This document shows positions 24,792-32,516 of a stretch of DNA of 64,000 nt, in pieces. The stretch spans positions 2,762 to 66,761 of the forward strand of contig NZ_JAMQAW010000012.1 of NCBI RefSeq assembly GCF_023701525.1, written 5' to 3'. Below the pieces are notes generated by a model that saw only the letters and a list, made by a program, of their open reading frames with translations, was not told the origin of the DNA and searched no databases. A program made the translations under genes and the position numbers. Origin of the DNA: Streptomyces albipurpureus (GTDB lineage Bacteria; Actinomycetota; Actinomycetes; Streptomycetales; Streptomycetaceae). Positions within the stretch are counted from its first letter, which is position 1; each line of letters begins with the position of its first letter.

Positions 24792-25736
24792 TCAGCGATT
24801 CAGTACGACCACGGCGACGACAAGGGCCTGCAACAGCGTCGCGGGCACCAGCACCAGCCAGGCGAACTCCGTGTAGCGCTCCATCCGCAGGGTGGGCAGG
24901 AGCCTGCGGCCGGCGACCAGCGCCGCCAGGACCAGCGCGGTCTTGACCAAGGTCCACGCCCAGGCGGGCAGTAGCGGACCGTGGCCCCCGCCGAGGAACA
25001 GCGGCACGCTGACACCCGCGGTCACGACCATCAGCAGCCATCGGCCGCCCAGGAAGACCAGGCGGTCGACGCCCGACAACTCCATGGCCGCGCCGCCCGC
25101 AGCATCCCTGCCCAGCGGATGTCCGAACGGTCCCCAGAAGGACATCGCCATCGCACTGAGCAGATAGACGAAGAACGCGACCGGCATCCACACCGCGAAC
25201 CACAGCCCGTCCTGAGCCGCCACGACCTCCCCGACCTGGAGCGACTCGGCGCCCAGTGCCGCGGTCGTGATCGCGAACATGTGCGGCAGTTCGTACGCCA
25301 GGCCCTGCGCGAGGAACCGGTATCCACCGATCAGTGACAGCGCGGAGTTCGGACCCCACCCCGTCAGCCACACCGCGGCCCAGGCCAACGCCTCCATCGC
25401 GTTGAACCACACGATGCCGACGGTGGGGTCGCTCAACGAGCGGAACCCCAGCGGCAGTACGGCTCCCGCCAGTACGGCCGCCACGGGTACGAGCACCACC
25501 CCGATCCGGCCCAGCGCGGTATCGGCCGCGGTGGTCCGGCGTGACGGCTGGACGAGCAGCCGCAACACCTCACGCAGCGGGGCCGCCGCCCGGAATCCCA
25601 GCTCGCGCAACGACCCCGGGCGCCCTCGCACCGCCGCGGCGGACAGCACCGCGTCGAAGCCGACGGTGACGACCGCGACGGACACCAGGGCGATCGGTAG
25701 GATCACCACCGCCCACGGGGGTACGGCCTCAGACAT
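24792..25736 (-). CDS. nuoH: NADH-quinone oxidoreductase subunit H-like, 314 aa
   Basis: The ND1/NuoH subunit, which in complex I builds the quinone chamber where the membrane and peripheral arms meet. About eight hydrophobic helices are seen and the segment GWGPNSALSLIGGYRFLAQGLAYELP clearly marks the family. Two loops that normally line the quinone site are degenerate: the RxGPNRVGP loop is replaced by RGRPGSLRELGFRAAAP, and the PFDLPEAExELVxGY loop by HPLGRDAAGGAAMELSGVDR. The ATG at 25736 overlaps the end of the upstream NuoB/D-like gene by eight bases. Confidence 0.85.
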   Translation of the reverse strand: MSEAVPPWAVVILPIALVSVAVVTVGFDAVLSAAAVRGRPGSLRELGFRAAAPLREVLRLLVQPSRRTTAADTALGRIGVVLVPVAAVLAGAVLPLGFRSLSDPTVGIVWFNAMEALAWAAVWLTGWGPNSALSLIGGYRFLAQGLAYELPHMFAITTAALGAESLQVGEVVAAQDGLWFAVWMPVAFFVYLLSAMAMSFWGPFGHPLGRDAAGGAAMELSGVDRLVFLGGRWLLMVVTAGVSVPLFLGGGHGPLLPAWAWTLVKTALVLAALVAGRRLLPTLRMERYTEFAWLVLVPATLLQALVVAVVVLNR

Positions 25737-27039
25737 GCGCACCGTCCCCGGCGGATACGGCGACGGACTCATCCACGTCGGGGTCCAGGCTCGCCACGAT
25801 GAGCCGCGCACAGCCGAACTCGGCACCGGCCAACAGCTCCGGAAGGACGTCGAGCAGCGCCTGCGACGGAGGTCTGCTCCCCCCGACCGTGCCGCGTGGT
25901 CCGATCAACTCCCCGGCAGGCAGCGGCCGTACGTCGTCGAAGTCCCGGACCGCCCGGCGGGCCTCCCGCAGCCACACCAGAAGCCGGTCGTGGACATCGC
26001 CGTCCGCCTCCAGCGCGGGACCGGTCACTCCCCACCGCCGCGCCCGCTCCGCGGGCAGCCTCCCCAGACCGGCAAGGCCCCAACGCAGCGTCCGCGAGCG
26101 TTCGACCCGTCCCGCCACGGCCCGGAGCCGCTCACCGCACTGTCCGGCGGGCGCACCGTCCAGTACCTCGTCCCGCAGCCGCCTCAGACGCGCTGCCGGA
26201 TCGCCCCAACCCGCGAGGGAAAGAAGCCGGCCGAGGCTGTCCAGATGAGCTGCACAGCGTCGGCGGGCCCCAACGCCGAGCGCGACCGGCTCCCCACGGG
26301 ATGCCCGCAGCCAGGGCTCGTTCCAGAAGGAGGTGCCGTCCGGTGGACCAGGGAGGCGGTCCACGCGGACTTCCTGCACGATGTCGCCCTGCAACGCGCA
26401 GCGCAGGATCAGCCCGGCGGGCCAGTCGGCCAGCACGGGGCCCAGCGGCAGGAGCAGCCGGTCGAGTCTGAGCCCGTCCCGGTCATCGGCCCGATCGGCC
26501 ATCGGCAACCCCGCCACCGTCGACATCGCATGGTGGTCATGGCCCCCATGACCACCGTGCGCATCCTGCTCCGTGTGACCGGCCGCCTCGTGACCTGGAT
26601 GCTGGTGCTCGTGCCCGTGGGGTGCCCCATGGCCGGGCTCGGCAGGGGCGGATCCGCTGCCGGAGTGCGCCTGGTGCTCCCCGGCACCGGCGTCCTCGTG
26701 CCCGGACGCGGATTCGGAAGGCGAGGCTGCCCTTTCGCTGAGCAGGGCGAGACCCTCGTCCAGGGCCTGTGCGGCGCGACCGGGCCGAGACACGTCGACG
26801 CGGAGTGCGGGTTGCGGCATGGCGCGTCGCAGGGTGTCCAGTCGCCGCCCCACATCCGGGTCCGGACTGCCACAGACCACCAGGAGATCCGCGACCGCCG
26901 GAGCGCCCGCGATGTCCCAGCCTCGCCGCCGCAACTCCGCCTCGACGTCGAGCCGCAGCTCCGTCGCTCCCGGCAGGACCGCCACCAGAACCACCGGGCT
27001 CTGCACCGCCCTACGCCGCAATCGGCTTCTCAGGTCCAC
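25729..27039 (-). CDS. NuoB/NuoD-like fusion protein with His-rich linker, 436 aa
   Basis: The gene occupies the place of nuoB-nuoD between nuoA and nuoH. Residues about 15-90 follow the NuoB fold pattern: RRGWDIAGAPAVADLLVVCG then LDTLRRAMPQPALRVDV mirror the NuoB stretch R..ASPRQADVMIVAGT..RRVYDQMPEPKYV. The four cluster-N2 cysteines are absent. Residues about 105-170 are a His/Gly/Ala-rich linker (HGHEHQHPGHEAAGH). From about 185 the NuoD pattern appears: DRLLLPLGPVLADWPAGLIL at the site of GPQHPSTHG, DVHDRLLVWLREARRAVRD like the DVYDRYLVRVEEMRQSL helix, and a C-terminus LIVASLDPDVDE like the NuoD end. Quinone-site His residues are missing. GTG start overlapping nuoA by ten bases. The fusion reading is mine, from motifs. 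Confidence 0.7.
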   Translation of the reverse strand: MDLRSRLRRRAVQSPVVLVAVLPGATELRLDVEAELRRRGWDIAGAPAVADLLVVCGSPDPDVGRRLDTLRRAMPQPALRVDVSRPGRAAQALDEGLALLSERAASPSESASGHEDAGAGEHQAHSGSGSAPAEPGHGAPHGHEHQHPGHEAAGHTEQDAHGGHGGHDHHAMSTVAGLPMADRADDRDGLRLDRLLLPLGPVLADWPAGLILRCALQGDIVQEVRVDRLPGPPDGTSFWNEPWLRASRGEPVALGVGARRRCAAHLDSLGRLLSLAGWGDPAARLRRLRDEVLDGAPAGQCGERLRAVAGRVERSRTLRWGLAGLGRLPAERARRWGVTGPALEADGDVHDRLLVWLREARRAVRDFDDVRPLPAGELIGPRGTVGGSRPPSQALLDVLPELLAGAEFGCARLIVASLDPDVDESVAVSAGDGAHV

Positions 27040-27410
27040 CGAAACGCCCCCTCGCGCCCGGCATACAACACACCGGCGAACAGGATCGCGAGGAAGAGGA
27101 ACATCTCGACGACCGCGGCGACTCCTACTTCCGAAACCACCTTCACCCACGGGTACATGAAGAGCATCTCCATGTCGAAGGCGAGAAAGATCATGGTGAT
27201 CGGGTACCAACGCACATGGAACCGTGAGAAGGCGTGCTGCTCCGGTGCGAATCCACCACTGAACGGCTCGACTTCCCCAACGGAACGGGCGGGCGCGAGC
27301 CACATCGACACCCCGTAAACCACTACCAGCCCCGCCACCACCACCCCCAGGAGCAGCAGGATCGACGCCCATGCGGTCAACACACCGGGTCCTCCGCTCT
27401 CTTCGTCCAT
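27030..27410 (-). CDS. nuoA: NADH-quinone oxidoreductase subunit A-like, 126 aa
   Basis: The ND3/NuoA membrane subunit, first gene of the cluster. Three hydrophobic helices and the family core FSRFHVRWYPITMIFLAFDMEMLFMYPW are clear, with the conserved Asp-Glu pair in FDMEM. The loop that normally carries YECG is VEPFSGGF here, so the loop Cys is lost. In complex I that loop closes over the quinone site. It overlaps the next gene by ten bases. Confidence 0.88.
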   Translation of the reverse strand: MDEESGGPGVLTAWASILLLLGVVVAGLVVVYGVSMWLAPARSVGEVEPFSGGFAPEQHAFSRFHVRWYPITMIFLAFDMEMLFMYPWVKVVSEVGVAAVVEMFLFLAILFAGVLYAGREGAFRWT

Positions 27411-28174
27411 GCCCCCGGTGCTTCGGCGATCCGGCAGCGAGAAGGGCCGGCGAGAGCGTCAGGGGCTCATGGTGGCTCACCCGGAAGGCAGCGACGGGGA
27501 GGCGCGACCGACGAAAGTCCCAAATCGCTGCGAAATACCCATCACCTACTAAAAGGGCGACGCCCCAGAGACCGATGATCCGACCACCGCACGAAGTCGT
27601 CTCCACCTCCCCTTCGACCGCAGCCGACCCGGTGACGCCCTCGGCCAGGGAGCTCGTGGATTTCGTCGAGTTGAGCAGCTCGAACCCGGTGCCGGCTGCG
27701 CGCCGTCGTTGCGACGGTCTTTGCGGTCTGGAGGAGGTCCGAGTCGTGGCGCGGGGCCTTCTTGGTTGGGAGTGGCCGGTCACTCGGCCTTCCAGTTGTG
27801 CCGAGTGCGTCAGGCTGCCGTCTGCCGGAAGAGCGCGCGGAGACCTCTCCAGGCGGGTGCCAAACGGCGCCCGCGTCGATCCCCTTCCGACGGAGTAGCG
27901 AGCCGTGGCCGTCCAGCGCCGAACCTGCTCGCCGGCAAAGCCCGCTCCTGGCATGGCGGTTCACCCGGATCTGGCATCCGCTGGCCACAGCCCTTCTCCC
28001 CGCGGCGCCAGGCTTCACCGACCGCATCCGCGCCATCACCACAGCGGCGACTCAACCCGCCGCCTCCCCCGCCCGAACGCCGTACCGTTCCCCTCGGGTA
28101 GAGCCGCAGGCCCCGGAAGAGGCGGGCGCGGCCCGCCGGCACCGGGCCGGGAGGCCGCGCCGGGCGCGTACGTC
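27411..28174. other. Long gap, no gene recognised
   Basis: These 764 bases include the upstream region of the nuo-type operon. Several overlapping open frames exist on both strands but none has consistent codon bias, a ribosome site or a recognisable family. The 40-bp repeat copy 2 (28126-28165) lies at its right end. Confidence 0.45.
28126..28165. repeat. 40-bp direct repeat, copy 2 (partner at 501-540)
   Basis: This matches 501-540 at 39 of 40 bases. Here it lies immediately downstream of the stop codon of the TerD-type pseudogene. The internal GGCACCGGGCCGGGAGGCC-type sequence is partly self-complementary and may be the gene's old terminator. Confidence 0.7.
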
Positions 28175-29268
28175 CTAGAAGGCCAGGCGGTCGAGCCGTG
28201 CCTCCCACTCGGCCCCGCCATCCCCGAAAGTGACCAGGAGCGGGCCCTGCACCAGGGGGAGGATCACGCTGAAGGGGCCGGACATGCTGAAGATCGAGTC
28301 ACCGTAGTCGGGGAGTTCGCTGCGGTTCGCCACCTCGTAGCAGCGCACGTTGACATACGTCTCGCTCCGGACGTCCAGATACAGATCGGCGGGGCCACCC
28401 GTGTGCAGGAAGACCTCGGGGCCCCTCCCGCTCAGGGTGCCTTCGAGCCGGCGGGCGGCCGTCAAGGGCAGGACGCGTACCGTCCAGGGGCGCTTGTCGT
28501 CGATCTCCAGGCGCAGGGGTCGGTCCCGGGGGACCTCGACGGTGGCGGATCCCTGGAAGTCCTCCATGCTGCCGCTCAGGAGGTAGCTTTCGGCCTTGTC
28601 GTCAGGGCCGAGCGGGCGAAGGGAGAGGTACCCGTCGCCCGTGCACTCGATGTGGACCAGGGCGGGACCCGGCCGGCACGTGCCGGCCGGTGTCCACCAC
28701 CTCCCTGCCGTGTCCCGCCACGACATGGGGTACGAAGGCCTCGCCGAAGGACCAGTCGGAGGCCGCTGTGTCCGGCCCGTGGGCGCCGACGGGTGCGGTG
28801 GGGTGGGGTACGGGCGCGGCCGGGGCCGGGACGGGAGGCGCTGCGGGCGCTGCCGCAAGCGGTGTCGCGGGGGCCGGAGCAGCGGGGTCGTCGGCGACCT
28901 CGATGCCGTGAGCCGATACGAGACCGGCGAGCCCGGAGGCATACCCTTCGCCTGTCGCGGAGAATTTCCAGCCGCCCGAGCTGCGGTGAAATGCGCCGAG
29001 TACGAGCGCGGTCCCGGCCGCCGCGTCGTCCACCTCGTACCGGAGGACACCCTCCCCGTCCTCGGCGAACGCCTCCATCACCAGGCCGGTCCGCGCGGAG
29101 AAGGGGATGCCGTCCCTGGAGGCGACGACGAGGACCCGTTCGATCTCGGCCTCGATCACGGCGAGTCGGAGTTCCAGCCACGGCCCACGGTCATTGGCCC
29201 CGAGGTACCGCACCGTCCCGGAGGGGTGCGCGGGCTGTCCGTCGAACCGGGGCGGCTGAGGGCCGGCG
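28175..29268 (-). pseudogene. TerD-domain protein gene, N-truncated and frameshifted
   Basis: The frame starting inside the domain reads the second half of a TerD (tellurium-resistance/stress) domain: SGTVRYLGANDRGPWLELRL, IERVLVVASRDGIPFSA, then SGGWKFSATGEGYASGLAGL. A Pro/Ala linker follows, and then a second domain that runs in another frame (ECTGDGYLSLRPLG to DGGAEWEARLDRLAF). The shift falls near 28680. The first 40-50 residues of the TerD domain, with one of its Ca-binding parts, are missing: the homology stops at about 29268. Both lesions make it non-functional as read. A decayed copy of its 3' end lies at 619-691. Confidence 0.75.
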
Positions 29269-29379
29269 GCGACATGGCGACATCAGCCGTTGCGCTACAG
29301 CGGGGGCGTTGGTGTAGGGAGCAAGCAGGCCACGGGGAGCGCTTGGGGGCTCACCCTTCTTGTCCCGTTGGCATGAGGT

Positions 29380-30005
29380 CTACGCGTGGAGGGTGAGGGG
29401 GTTGTCCGGGGTGTCGAGCCAGGCGTGGTTGCCCCGCCCCGGGTGTCCACCGTGAGGCCGAAACGTCCGGGGGTTGGTTCACCGGCGTCGGTCCACCAGC
29501 GGTAGGCGGCCTCCAGTTCGTCCCACAGTCGTCTCGGACCGCTCTGGTACACGGTCGACGTGGGTGTGTGGTCGTGGAGGACCGCCGCTGCCCAGGAGCG
29601 GTCGGTGAGTCCGTAGAGCCAGACGCTGCGGCTCTCCCGACGCCGGTCCCCGAGGTAGGCGCAGCCGCGCACCAGGAGGCGGGCCGCGGTCATGAACGGG
29701 TGGCGAAGCGGGGCGTCGAATCCGATGGTGCGGGAGGTGAGGGTGGTGGGGCTGGTGGTGGCGTCGCCGGGGAATCCGTTGGAGAGGTAGGCGGCTTGGT
29801 CGAGGTGGCGGCGTTGGGTACGGGCTTTCATGAACTCGACGGGGTCGCCGAGGGTTCCTGTGGCGCTGGTGCCGTCATGGGAGACGGTGAGGCGGAGGAT
29901 GTGGTCGGCGTTGGTGAAGTGGGTGCCCCAGGGGGTGACGATCAGGCCGCCGGGTCGGGTCTGTTGGACCCAGGTGTAGGGGATGGTGCGCAGTGCCAGT
30001 TGTTG
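29380..30005 (-). pseudogene. PCMT-like methyltransferase gene, N-truncated and frameshifted
   Basis: Only the C-terminal half of a protein-L-isoaspartate O-methyltransferase-like protein remains. This is the group that carries an extra C-terminal domain and accompanies some RiPP (graspetide, FxLD) clusters. It reads YTWVQQTRPGGLIVTPWGTH, GDPVEFMKARTQRRHLDQA, WLYGLTDRSWAAAVLHD and WDELEAAYRWWTDAGEPTPG. Near 29425 the frame shifts, and the true tail is AWLDTPDNPLTLHA, ending at 29380. The SAM-binding first half is gone: homology stops at about 30005, where the sequence changes abruptly. A deletion or recombination point is likely there. No precursor peptide or ATP-grasp gene is nearby. Confidence 0.65.
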
Positions 30006-30290
30006 TCGAGGAGACGCCTATACGGCTGCAGCGCGACCTCGGCCGTGTGGAGACACTCGCCCGCGCCGCCCGGGTCGGCTTGTTCCGCCAGCCCTCCCCC
30101 AGTCCCGTCGCGAGCGAGGCCCCCGGGTGGACAGGAGGTCACTCGCCATGGAGCGGGAGCCTAACCAAGCTGGTGGCAACCGCTGAGGTCTAGGTGGTTG
30201 TCGCCGATGCGAGGGATAGCGGCTCGATGGAATGGTCGAAGTGTCGGCGGCAGAACGGGCCGCGGACCGACACGACCAGCGGGAGAATTC

Positions 30291-30944
30291 ATGGCAGCCC
30301 AAGGCATCACCTATACCGGCCTCGACGCTCTCCTCACCCCGGAGAACTCCGTTCTCCTGTTGATCGACCATCAGGGCGCCCAGTTCGCGGGCATGCGCAG
30401 CATGGACGCCAGCCTGGTGGTCAACCATGTGACGGCGCTGGCCAAAGGGGCCAAGCTGTTCGATGTTCCGACCATCCTGACCACCGTCGTGGCGGATCGC
30501 GGCGGCCGGCTCATCCGCCAGGTCCAGGACGTGTTCCCCGATCAGACTCCGATCGACCGTACGACGATCAACACCTGGGAGGACCAGCGGGTGGTGGACG
30601 CGGTTGCCGAGACGGGCCGGAAGGACATCGTCATGGCGGGTCTCTGGACGGACATCTGTCTGGCCTGGCCGGCTGTTCACGCCATAGCCGACGGCTACCG
30701 GGTGTTCGCGGTGACGGACGCCTCGGGTGCCACCAGTGTCGAGGCCCATGAGCGCGGTATCCAGCGGATGATCCAGGCTGGTGTGATCCCGACCTGCTCC
30801 GGAACCGTCATCGGGGAGTGGCAGCGGGACTGGGCCCGTGAGGAGACCGTACCGGGCATGAGCGAGATCCTCCTTGAGCACGGTGGTGTCTTCGGCACCA
30901 GCCTGGCCTGGGAGTTCCAACTGCTCGGCCTCGACAAGAGCTGA
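30291..30944 (+). CDS. Isochorismatase-fold cysteine hydrolase (YcaC-like), 217 aa
   Basis: A cytoplasmic hydrolase of the isochorismatase superfamily. The N-terminal LLLIDHQGAQF has the catalytic Asp and the GLWTDICLAWP segment (about residues 117-127) holds the nucleophile Cys. The central block TILTTVVADRGGRLI and VVDAVAETGRKDIVMAG, and the later VTDASGATSVEAHERGIQRM, are those of YcaC-type proteins, whose substrate is unknown. The ATG follows GGGAG with suitable spacing. A strong hairpin lies downstream, so it is likely monocistronic. Confidence 0.88.
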   Translation: MAAQGITYTGLDALLTPENSVLLLIDHQGAQFAGMRSMDASLVVNHVTALAKGAKLFDVPTILTTVVADRGGRLIRQVQDVFPDQTPIDRTTINTWEDQRVVDAVAETGRKDIVMAGLWTDICLAWPAVHAIADGYRVFAVTDASGATSVEAHERGIQRMIQAGVIPTCSGTVIGEWQRDWAREETVPGMSEILLEHGGVFGTSLAWEFQLLGLDKS

Positions 30945-31027
30945 CCCGGTCGGACCCTCGGCGACCGGCCAAAGCCGCTGAGGCCGTCCGGACCTCAAGC
31001 CCCGCCTTCCGAACAGAGCCCGCTCAC

Positions 31028-31067
31028 GCGGCCCTGCGGCGCCGTTACAGGCCTGCCGCAGGGCCGC
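31028..31067. terminator. Hairpin after the isochorismatase-fold gene
   Basis: GCGGCCCTGCGGC (31028-31040) pairs perfectly with GCCGCAGGGCCGC (31055-31067), giving a 13-pair stem and a 14-base loop, 83 bases after the stop codon. Confidence 0.6.
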
Positions 31068-31179
31068 CCCTCGGCCTCGGACCCATACCCCGACCTCAGG
31101 TCTTCGGCACACCCACCGGCTGCCATTCGACCGCAGGTCTCGCGAACCGGGCCATCGGACACCCTCAAGGAGTCGCACA

Positions 31180-31728
31180 ATGAAGATCACGATTGTTGGC
31201 CGTGGCCGGGTCGGCGGCGGGCTCGCCCGCCTGTGGACCAGTGCGGGCCATGCGGTGACCGGGCTCGGGCAGGACGGCGGGGACGCCGCAGGCGCCGACG
31301 TCGTGGTGGTGGCCGTGCCCGGTCACGCGATCGCCGACGCGCTGGGCAAGGTGTCCGGTCTCGCCAGTCAGATGACCCTCGACGCGACCAATGTCTACCA
31401 GGAGCGCGACAATTCGTTTCCGTCGCTCTCCCACCAGGTCAAGTCGATCGTCGGGGGCCCGACCGCCAAAGCCTTCTCCACGGTCTTCGCCGCCGCCTAC
31501 ACGCAGATCTCGGCGCAGAGGATCAGGCCGAGCAATCTCTTCGCGAGTGATCCTGCGGCCCGCAGCACCGCCGAACAACTCATCCGGGACGCCGGTTTCG
31601 ACCCTGTCCACGTCGGGGAGCTCGACCCCGGGGCGCGGCTGCTCGAAGACAGTTCAAGCCTCACCCGAGCGCTCGCCACGCAGATGGGGCCCTTCTTCTA
31701 CCGGTACGGCCGACCCGGCGAACTCTGA
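31180..31728 (+). CDS. NAD(P)-binding F420 reductase-like protein, 182 aa
   Basis: A small Rossmann protein like the F420-dependent NADP reductase/dinucleotide-binding group. The N-terminus MKITIVGRGRVGGGLARLW holds the nucleotide loop. The segment ADVVVVAVPGHAIADAL and DATNVYQERDNSF follow family order, and the C-terminal half (RDAGFDPVHVGELDPGARLLED) is typical. AAGGAG precedes the start. It lies about 235 bases after the isochorismatase-fold gene. Its last 75 bases overlap the end of the convergent ABM gene, which is unusual. It probably reduces or oxidises a small substrate with NADP; the partner is unknown. Confidence 0.85.
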   Translation: MKITIVGRGRVGGGLARLWTSAGHAVTGLGQDGGDAAGADVVVVAVPGHAIADALGKVSGLASQMTLDATNVYQERDNSFPSLSHQVKSIVGGPTAKAFSTVFAAAYTQISAQRIRPSNLFASDPAARSTAEQLIRDAGFDPVHVGELDPGARLLEDSSSLTRALATQMGPFFYRYGRPGEL

Positions 31729-32376
31729 TCCACGGCGACTCCGGCGTCCGGCGGTCATGGCTCTGCGGCCGGGCCCGCCGAAGGGCACCGAGCGCCCTGT
31801 GCTGGGGAAGAGCCATCGGCGTAGGAGCCGGGTGAGCACGGGCATGACGGCGTAGGACATCAGGGTGCTGAAGAGGGCCGCGATGATTCCGGTGCGTACG
31901 ACGAGGGGCAACCCGGCCATCGCCGGCTGGAGCACCGTGCCTGCCAGCAGCGAGACGGGGAAGATGCCGAGGAACGCGGTTAAGGTCATCTTCCCCTGGG
32001 AGGGGGCCTGTCGGGTGTCCGCCCCGGGCACCGGGAACCAGCCCTCCAAGCCGGTGAGCCAACGCCTGTCGATCTCCCGGTGGTGGCCATCCGCGCGGGC
32101 GAACCAGGTGGTGCGTTCGCCGGAGGCGTGCCAGTGCTCGTACGCGTCGTTGTCCCGGAAACGGTGGACCAGGAACCAGGGTTCACCGGGTGAGGCCGGC
32201 CGAAAAAGGCCATGGCCGAGGTGCCCGGGGAATCGGGCCGCCACCGAGAAGAGGCCGTTCGCCCATTCCTCGAAGGCCGCCTCGTGGCCGGGGTCCACCT
32301 GGCGGGCTATCAGCAGGGACACCTCACCGGAGGGCAGCGGGGCCGACCTCTGCTCATGACGGATCTCTGGACTCAA
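31654..32376 (-). CDS. Antibiotic biosynthesis monooxygenase (ABM)-domain membrane protein, 240 aa
   Basis: The first 110 residues form an ABM ferredoxin-like domain (VSLLIARQVDPGHEAAFEEW, FPGHLGHGLFRP, HRFRDNDAYEHWHAS, LEGWFPVPG). Two hydrophobic helices follow (TAFLGIFPVSLLAGTVL and IIAALFSTLMSYAVMPVLT), so it is probably membrane-anchored, a layout known for ABM proteins with a C-terminal membrane part. The last 50 or so residues are basic and low-complexity and read antisense to the end of the NADP-binding protein gene. The start is TTG with GGGGAG seven bases before; no ATG fits. Confidence 0.75.
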   Translation of the reverse strand: MSPEIRHEQRSAPLPSGEVSLLIARQVDPGHEAAFEEWANGLFSVAARFPGHLGHGLFRPASPGEPWFLVHRFRDNDAYEHWHASGERTTWFARADGHHREIDRRWLTGLEGWFPVPGADTRQAPSQGKMTLTAFLGIFPVSLLAGTVLQPAMAGLPLVVRTGIIAALFSTLMSYAVMPVLTRLLRRWLFPSTGRSVPFGGPGRRAMTAGRRSRRGSEFAGSAVPVEEGPHLRGERSGEA

Positions 32377-32516
32377 CTCCGGGCTCCCCTCTCATGTCTG
32401 CGCCGAACGGTGATGCCCGGTTCCGGTGGTCTGTCCCCTGGCCTTTGGTGCTGTCCGGTCAACCCAGAGCGGGACCGCGGTCACCTCCGGGGCCCGCGAC
32501 TCCGGGCGGGGCGGAA

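Noticed and set aside
27411..28174. Several open frames in the gap upstream of nuoA
   Set aside because: Frames on both strands overlap each other, lack ribosome sites and show no steady third-position bias or known motif.
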